Assembly (NCBI GenBank): GCA_017616955.1
Contig: JAFZXD010000262.1
Location: 1 to 10,879, forward strand
Source: Eubacterium sp.
GTDB taxonomy: Bacteria; Bacillota; Clostridia; Lachnospirales; Lachnospiraceae
DNA: 10,879 nt
Direction: 5' to 3'
Below the pieces are notes generated by a model. The model was not told the DNA's origin. It did not search any database and worked only from the letters and a program-made list of their open reading frames with translations. Both the position numbers and the translations under genes were made by a program. Below are positions 6,545 through 10,879 of the stretch, piece after piece (within the stretch, counting starts at the first letter, position 1; every line of letters starts with the position of its first letter).

Positions 6545-6730
6545 GGTCTCGCAGCTGCCAGCAGCTGACAAATACTTTTCGAGACCGTTTTGGGTCTCTG
6601 CGCTTAGCGATTCACGAGCAATGCGAAGTGAGAGCTTAGCGAACGAAGCGATAGCGGAGTGGTCAGCTAGGGGTAGCCCAAACCGTGCGAGAGCTGAGTC
6701 GAGAAAAGTATTTGTCGGCTGAGAGGCTCT
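6545..6730. repeat. Folded inverted-repeat element between scfA and scfB (fills the 357-bp gene-free gap)
   Basis: The outer core GACAAATACTTTTC (6567-6580) is a perfect 14-nt inverted match of GAAAAGTATTTGTC (6703-6716). Pairing extends outward through CAG and wobble positions, and inward through CCGTTTTGGG (6585-6594) against GCCCAAACCG (imperfect, 6677-6686). The left end has GGTCTC (6545-6550), GAGACC (6581-6586) and GGTCTC (6593-6598), so the middle copy can pair with either neighbour. The right core is bracketed by AGAGC (6690-6694) and GCTCT (6726-6730). The middle (6600-6662) is a GCGAA/AGCG-rich stretch with the direct repeat GCTTAGCGA at 6602-6610 and 6634-6642. I see no open frame or transposase. 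It resembles a miniature palindromic repeat element rather than a gene. It lies after the scfA terminator and before the scfB promoter. Confidence 0.75.
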
Positions 6731-6738
6731 AATCCCAT

Positions 6739-6770
6739 AAAAAAGAAGCCGCGCCTTTCGACGCAGCCTC
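6739..6770 (-). terminator. Rho-independent terminator after scfA
   Basis: On the minus strand GAGGCTGCG (6770-6762) pairs with CGCGGCTTC (6753-6745), with two G-T pairs and an 8-nt loop, followed by six T (6744-6739). Five A (minus strand, 6775-6771) precede the stem and could extend it. It begins 8 nt after the scfA stop and should confine scfA to a short mRNA. Confidence 0.9.
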
Positions 6771-6783
6771 TTTTTGATAATAT

Positions 6784-6930
6784 TTACTCTTCTGTGTTCT
6801 CACACTTCTGATTTGCAACACCACAACTTGTCTTGCAAGCACTCTGGCATGATGTCTGGCACTCGCCACATCCACCATTTTTAGCACTTTCACAGAGATC
6901 TCTTGTCTCAAGTGTCTTTATTCTTTCCAT
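6784..6930 (-). CDS. scfA: SCIFF ranthipeptide precursor (six-cysteine-in-forty-five type)
   Basis: A 48-residue peptide, the substrate of the ScfB maturase. It begins MERIKTLETRDLCESAKNGG, the conserved leader type (M-x-x-I-K-T-L-x-T-x-x-L), then the diagnostic core CGECQTSCQSACKTSC (residues 21-36), then VANQKCE. Cysteines: C13, C21, C24, C28, C32, C36, C43. The last six are the family's usual set; C13 is extra. Residue 37 after the final CKTSC is Gly, where homologues usually have Thr. The ATG at 6930 is fixed by AGAGGTG (6938-6944) with ideal 7-nt spacing. The gene has its own extended -10 promoter and terminator. Another frame through the same DNA (6911-6729) is a shadow. In some Clostridia ranthipeptides have been linked to cell-density signalling; whether that holds here is inference. 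Confidence 0.95.
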   Translation of the reverse strand: MERIKTLETRDLCESAKNGGCGECQTSCQSACKTSCGVANQKCENTEE

Positions 6931-6962
6931 AGTTATTCACCTCTTTTTTTATGAATACTAAG

Positions 6963-6991
6963 ATATTAACATAAATGAATTGTCAGTGCAA
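6963..6991 (-). promoter_or_regulatory. scfA promoter (extended -10)
   Basis: On the minus strand TTGCAC (6991-6986) and TAATAT (6968-6963) are separated by 17 nt, and TG plus one base precedes the -10 box. Both boxes match consensus at four of six positions, but the extended -10 and correct spacing make this credible. The leader would be about 25 nt. Confidence 0.7.
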
Positions 6992-7016
6992 GGTCTGATT
7001 TCCTGCACATACCGTG

Positions 7017-7256
7017 TCAGATTTTTCTATCTTCTGATTGTTCGATCATTTTTTCGTACCAGATTATCTTGTCTTTTACACGCTCCATCTCGTCACTCAG
7101 AGCTCGCATACTGTACTTGAATTCATAGTCTACCTGCTCATCGTCTGAGAGAGCTTTCATCTTCTTTATACATTCTTCGAACTGTTTTTCAACCTTGCTT
7201 TTCTTTCTTCGATAATTTCCATCTTTACATAGTTTAAAACCTCTCCACTCTTGCAT
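7017..7256 (-). CDS. Small charged, helical hypothetical protein
   Basis: Not a family I recognise. About 79 residues from the ATG at 7256: MQEWRGFKLCKDGNYRRKKS, then a Lys/Glu/Asp-rich segment with heptad-like hydrophobic spacing (about 25-75) that suggests one long helix or a short coiled coil. There is no signal peptide or membrane segment. A strong GGGGAGG (7268-7274) supports translation. It is too close (2 nt) to the ATG at 7265 and somewhat far (11 nt) from the ATG at 7256, so the start is ambiguous; a TTG at 7283 lies upstream of the ribosome binding site and is unlikely. The gene starts just beyond the glgP terminator and ends 26 nt before the scfA -35 box. No promoter of its own is obvious, so it may rely on read-through from glgP. 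A link to SCIFF is suggested only by position. Confidence 0.55.
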   Translation of the reverse strand: MQEWRGFKLCKDGNYRRKKSKVEKQFEECIKKMKALSDDEQVDYEFKYSMRALSDEMERVKDKIIWYEKMIEQSEDRKI

Positions 7257-7281
7257 ACCCCACATTACCTCCCCACTTAAC

Positions 7282-7315
7282 AAAAAAGGACGATACAGGT
7301 TTTCCTATATCGTCC
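7282..7315 (-). terminator. Strong rho-independent terminator after glgP
   Basis: On the minus strand GGACGATATAGG (7315-7304) pairs along all 12 positions (one wobble) with CCTGTATCGTCC (7299-7288) across an AAAA loop, followed by six T (7287-7282). It begins 8 nt after the glgP stop. Confidence 0.95.
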
Positions 7316-7322
7316 CGAAAAT

Positions 7323-9764
7323 CTAAGCTAAATCAACTTCAACCTTTTTCAGCTTCCATATATCTTTAACATATTGTTCAATTGTTCTGTCTGATGAGAA
7401 CTTGCCTGAACAAGCTGTGTTCATCAGTGCCATACGAGCCCATTTATCAGTGTCTCTGTAAGCAACATCTATTCTTGCCTGAGCTTCTGCATATGAATCG
7501 AAATCCTTGAGGATAAAGTACATATCCTCTTTTGTGAGAGAATCATACAGATCTCTGAAGATTTCCGTATCATCACAATAGGTTCCGTTTATAAGCTGTG
7601 TAAGTACATTTCGAACGTTTCTGTTGCTGTTATAGATATCCCAAGGATTATAACCGCCTTCTCGCTCGTACTTCATAACTTCATCTGCGGAGAGGCCGAA
7701 GATAAATGCATTCTCGGCACCTACTTCTTCAACTATCTCAACATTGGCACCATCCATAGTTCCCAAAGTCAGTGCTCCGTTGATCATGAACTTCATATTT
7801 CCTGTTCCCGAAGCTTCACGGGAAGCTGTAGATATCTGTTCGGATACATCTGCTGCGGCAAAGATTATCTCACCGTTTGATACTCTGTAATCCTCGATAA
7901 ATACAACCTTGATCTTGTCCTTGATCGAATGGTCATTGTTTATTACATTTGCCACTGAATTGATAAGCTTGATGGTAAGTTTTGCTCTAGTATATCCTGC
8001 AGCTGCCTTTGCTCCGAAGATAAATGTTCTCGGATACATATCAAAGTCAGGATTCTCTTTAAGCTCGTTATACAGATGCATAACATGCAGGATGTTCAGA
8101 AGCTGACGCTTATACTCATGAAGTCTCTTTACCTGAACATCAAATATAGAATTCGGATCAACTTCGATACCGTTATTCTCTTTAATGTACTTAGCAAGAC
8201 GAAGCTTGTTCTGGTACTTGATGTTCATGAATTCCTGCTGATATTTCTTGTCATCGACAAATGTCTTCAGCTTGCTTATCTGTGAGAAGTCTGTTATCCA
8301 TTCCTCACCGATTTTTTCATTCAGCCACTGTGCCAGAAGAGGATTACCGTGTGCCAGGAATCTTCTCTGAGTAACACCGTTAGTCTTGTTATTGAACTGC
8401 TTAGGATTCATTTCATAGAAATCCTTAAGCTCTCTCTTCTTGAGAATCTCTGTATGAAGTCTTGCAACACCATTTACTGAGAATGAACCTGCTATAGCAA
8501 GATGTGCCATCTTTACCTGTCCGTCGTAAAGGATCGCCATCGACTTAACCTTATCCTGCTGTCCCGGATAAGCTTCCTGAATCTTCAGGACAAAACGACG
8601 ATTTATCTCTTCTACAATCTGATATATTCTCGGAAGAAGTCTTGAGAAAAGCTCGATAGGCCATTTTTCAAGCGCTTCCGACATGATAGTATGGTTTGTA
8701 TATGCACAGGTCTTTGTAGTTATATCCCATGCCTCATCCCAATCCAGACCTTCCTCATCCATCAGGATACGCATAAGCTCCGGCACTGTAAGTGTAGGAT
8801 GTGTATCATTCATCTGGAATGTTATCTTCTTAGGAAGATCTTCTATCTTCTTGTTCTTTTCTTTGAATTTCTTAATAGCCGTCTGGAGTGAAGCAGATAC
8901 AAAGAAGTACTGCTGCTTCAGACGAAGTTCTTTACCTGAATAGTGATTGTCATTCGGGTAGAGAACCTCACATATGGTTCTTGCAAGATTCTTCTGTTCA
9001 ACAGCCTTCTCATATTCTCCCCTGTCGAAAGAATTCAGATTGAACTCCTGAATAGCTTCTGCATCCCACATGCGAAGTGTATTTACCACATTATTGCCAT
9101 ATCCTACGATCGGCATATCATACGGTACGGCACGTACCGAACTGTATCCCTCTTGAATAAAATGATTACGTCCGTCCTGATTCTCAACACGAACATATCC
9201 GCCGAATTTAACCTCAACAGCATATTCTGCTCTCTTCACTTCAAATGGAAATCCATCTCTTAACCAGTCATCCGGTTTTTCGATCTGATAACCATCTTCG
9301 ATAGCCTGCTTAAACATACCATAACGGTATCTTATACCACATCCGTAAGCAGGATATCCCAATGTTGAAAGTGAATCAAGAAAACATGCAGCAAGTCTTC
9401 CGAGACCACCGTTTCCAAGGGCAGGATCTCTCTCCTGGTCCTCGATAAAGTTGATATCAAGTCCCATCTCTTTAAGAGCTTCCTTAATATCTTCATAATA
9501 GCCAAGGTTGAGGAGATTGTTGCCAAGAGCTCGTCCCATCAGGAACTCCATTGAAAGGTAATATACCTTCTTGACATTCTTCTCTCTGTAAACCTTATGT
9601 GTCGCTATCCATCTGTCTATTATATCATCCTTTACAGAATAACTGACGGCCTGATATATCTCCTGTGGAGTAGCCTCTTCAAGTGTCTTGCGGTAGAGGG
9701 TCTTAACATTCGTAGCAATCTCTTTCTTAAAGCCCTCTTTGTCAAATTCAGCGAGTTTTTTCAT
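7323..9764 (-). CDS. glgP: Glycogen/starch/maltodextrin phosphorylase (GT35)
   Basis: Cytoplasmic PLP enzyme that releases glucose-1-phosphate from the non-reducing ends of alpha-1,4-glucans. At 813 residues it has full family length. Visible signatures are VYYLSMEFLMGRALGNNLLN near residue 70, 'ALGNGGLGRLAACFLDSLSTLGYPAYG' near 115-140, 'VKRLHEYKRQLLNILH' in the C-terminal half, and the PLP-binding lysine at about K658 in EASGTGNMKFMINGALTLGT. It contains no obvious allosteric phosphorylation segment, as expected for a bacterial enzyme. The ATG at 9764 lies 10 nt after AAAGGAGG (9775-9782), which overlaps the end of ileS. The 19-nt gap and lack of a terminator point to co-transcription with ileS. 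A strong terminator follows. Glycogen versus maltodextrin preference cannot be read from the sequence. Confidence 0.97.
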   Translation of the reverse strand: MKKLAEFDKEGFKKEIATNVKTLYRKTLEEATPQEIYQAVSYSVKDDIIDRWIATHKVYREKNVKKVYYLSMEFLMGRALGNNLLNLGYYEDIKEALKEMGLDINFIEDQERDPALGNGGLGRLAACFLDSLSTLGYPAYGCGIRYRYGMFKQAIEDGYQIEKPDDWLRDGFPFEVKRAEYAVEVKFGGYVRVENQDGRNHFIQEGYSSVRAVPYDMPIVGYGNNVVNTLRMWDAEAIQEFNLNSFDRGEYEKAVEQKNLARTICEVLYPNDNHYSGKELRLKQQYFFVSASLQTAIKKFKEKNKKIEDLPKKITFQMNDTHPTLTVPELMRILMDEEGLDWDEAWDITTKTCAYTNHTIMSEALEKWPIELFSRLLPRIYQIVEEINRRFVLKIQEAYPGQQDKVKSMAILYDGQVKMAHLAIAGSFSVNGVARLHTEILKKRELKDFYEMNPKQFNNKTNGVTQRRFLAHGNPLLAQWLNEKIGEEWITDFSQISKLKTFVDDKKYQQEFMNIKYQNKLRLAKYIKENNGIEVDPNSIFDVQVKRLHEYKRQLLNILHVMHLYNELKENPDFDMYPRTFIFGAKAAAGYTRAKLTIKLINSVANVINNDHSIKDKIKVVFIEDYRVSNGEIIFAAADVSEQISTASREASGTGNMKFMINGALTLGTMDGANVEIVEEVGAENAFIFGLSADEVMKYEREGGYNPWDIYNSNRNVRNVLTQLINGTYCDDTEIFRDLYDSLTKEDMYFILKDFDSYAEAQARIDVAYRDTDKWARMALMNTACSGKFSSDRTIEQYVKDIWKLKKVEVDLA

Positions 9765-9783
9765 AAAGGGTTATCCTCCTTTG

Positions 9784-10879
9784 CTATCTGGCGACACCAA
9801 ATGTAACCGTCTCACCATTTATATTCCATTCCTTGGTGAAGCCCGCCATCTTTCCTAAGATGATATGATCCGCAAGAACCGCAGCTTTAATCTTTTCATC
9901 GTTTCCGACAACAACCTGAGAAAGTTTTTCATTATTATCAATATACACAGTTATTCTGTCGGTTACTTCAAAATCTGCTTCCTTACGCATTGACTGCACT
10001 TTGGAAATGATTTCTCTCACGAAACCTTCTTCAATAAGTTCCGGAGTAAGTTCTGTATCCAATACAACGGTAACGTTATTGTCACCGAATGTTACAAAAT
10101 CACCGCTCTGTGCCACATCGATAAGAAGATCCTCTTCAGTTAATTCTACTGCCTGACCTTCAACCTCAAACTTGAGTGCCCCTTCGCTCTTTAACTGTGC
10201 ATAAGCGGCATTTCCATCTTCGATATCAGCCAGATATGTTCTGATCGCATTTACGATCTTTCCATACTTAGGACCAACTGTCTTAAGCTGTGGCTTAAAT
10301 GTATAAGATGAGAATGATGACATATCGTCTGTGAATTCAACATTCTTGATATTCAGCTCATCTTTGATTATATCAATATAAAACTCATTCAGTTCATTTT
10401 CAGCCTTTACATACATGTTCGCAATAGGCTGACGATTCTTAATATTTGCAGCATTACGTGCAGCACTTCCGAATGTCTTGATAGTAAGGACTTCGCCCAT
10501 AGCTTTCTCAAGCTCTGTATCTATCATAGACTCATCTACTTCAGGATAATCACAAAGATGTATACTGATAGGTGCTGTCTTATCTACATTTCTTACAAGG
10601 TTCTGATAAATGCTCTCTGTGAGGAATGGAACCATAGGAGCTGCAACCTTACAGATAGTAACTATAGCTGTATAAAGAGTCATGTAAGCATTGATCTTAT
10701 CCTGCTCCATACCCTTTGCCCAATATCTTTCACGGCAGCGTCTTACGTACCAGTTACTGAGATCATCAACAAATTCGCTGAGAACTGCTGCTGATTCAGG
10801 AATCTTGTAAGATCCGAGATTGTCATCAAACTCCTTAATCGCTGTATTCAGCTTTGACAGGAGCCATTTATCCATAACA
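9784..10879 (-). CDS. ileS: Isoleucyl-tRNA synthetase, C-terminal part (cut by window edge), IleRS2-like
   Basis: The frame is open through the window edge: a Val codon precedes the Met-Asp-Lys-Trp at 10875, so that Met is internal. About 364 C-terminal residues are present. The segment MDKWLLSKLNTAIKEFDDNL and 'DDLSNWYVRRCRERYWA' is the anticodon-binding helical domain of Ile/Val/Leu synthetases, and 'KVAAPMVPFLTESIYQNL' continues it. The rest (about residues 150-363 of the fragment) contains 'IRTYLADIEDGNAAYAQL' and 'EEGFVREIISKVQSMRKEADFEVTDRI', typical of the long eukaryotic-like IleRS2 (DUF5915-type C-terminus). The C-terminal four-cysteine zinc finger of IleRS1 is absent. The catalytic HIGH/KMSKS core lies outside. 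The stop at 9784 sits 19 nt before glgP. Confidence 0.92.
   Translation of the reverse strand, partial: VMDKWLLSKLNTAIKEFDDNLGSYKIPESAAVLSEFVDDLSNWYVRRCRERYWAKGMEQDKINAYMTLYTAIVTICKVAAPMVPFLTESIYQNLVRNVDKTAPISIHLCDYPEVDESMIDTELEKAMGEVLTIKTFGSAARNAANIKNRQPIANMYVKAENELNEFYIDIIKDELNIKNVEFTDDMSSFSSYTFKPQLKTVGPKYGKIVNAIRTYLADIEDGNAAYAQLKSEGALKFEVEGQAVELTEEDLLIDVAQSGDFVTFGDNNVTVVLDTELTPELIEEGFVREIISKVQSMRKEADFEVTDRITVYIDNNEKLSQVVVGNDEKIKAAVLADHIILGKMAGFTKEWNINGETVTFGVAR

Noticed and set aside
6545..6730. Insertion sequence or CRISPR-like array
   Set aside because: No transposase frame, no clear target-site duplication and no regularly spaced repeats; described as a structured repeat element instead.
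6729..6911. 60-residue open frame on the minus strand overlapping scfA
   Set aside because: It is a frame-shifted reading of the SCIFF gene and its terminator; the real frame has the SCIFF motif, a ribosome binding site and a promoter.
6994..7019. Hairpin TCTGA/TCAGA after the small ORF
   Set aside because: Only 5 bp with a long loop and no T-run in the direction of transcription; likely chance.
7257..7283. TTG start at 7283 for the small ORF
   Set aside because: The GGGGAGG ribosome binding site lies inside this extension, so initiation should be downstream of it.

Overview
The window looks like chromosomal DNA of a low-GC Clostridia bacterium, most likely a member of the Lachnospiraceae. 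The evidence is the SCIFF ranthipeptide/maturase pair (a near-universal Clostridia marker), strong AGGAGG-type ribosome binding sites, consensus sigma-A promoters and Clostridia-like gene content. Genus is not resolved. Every gene I can support lies on the minus strand, so transcription runs from high to low coordinates.

Layout in transcription order: the C-terminal third of ileS (10879-9784, cut by the window edge); glgP, a glycogen/maltodextrin phosphorylase whose ribosome binding site overlaps the ileS stop, ending in a perfect terminator; a small charged ORF of unknown function (7256-7017); scfA, the 48-residue SCIFF precursor peptide (6930-6784), too short for routine ORF calling, with its own promoter and terminator; a 186-bp highly folded inverted-repeat element (6545-6730); scfB, the radical SAM SCIFF maturase, with its own consensus promoter and a hairpin at the predicted 5' end of its mRNA; gpmI, cofactor-independent phosphoglycerate mutase; an unknown single-pass membrane protein with a Gln/Pro/Gly/Tyr-rich N-terminus; a CarD-family RNA-polymerase-binding regulator; rlmD, a 23S rRNA uracil methyltransferase; and the first 22 codons of a TetR-family regulator behind two matching operators.

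How they work together: GlgP (glycogen to glucose-1-phosphate) and GpmI (3-PG to 2-PG) both serve carbohydrate catabolism. IleS, RlmD and CarD are translation and transcription housekeeping genes. ScfA and ScfB form a dedicated peptide-modification system: the maturase should install Cys-derived thioether cross-links in ScfA. This is the most interesting part of the window. The peptide has seven cysteines rather than six and Gly where the characterised homologue is reported to have its acceptor Thr, the maturase has an extra cysteine-bearing tail, and the two genes are separated by a structured repeat element flanked by the scfA terminator and the scfB promoter. I see no phage, plasmid, CRISPR array, tRNA/rRNA or transposase gene.
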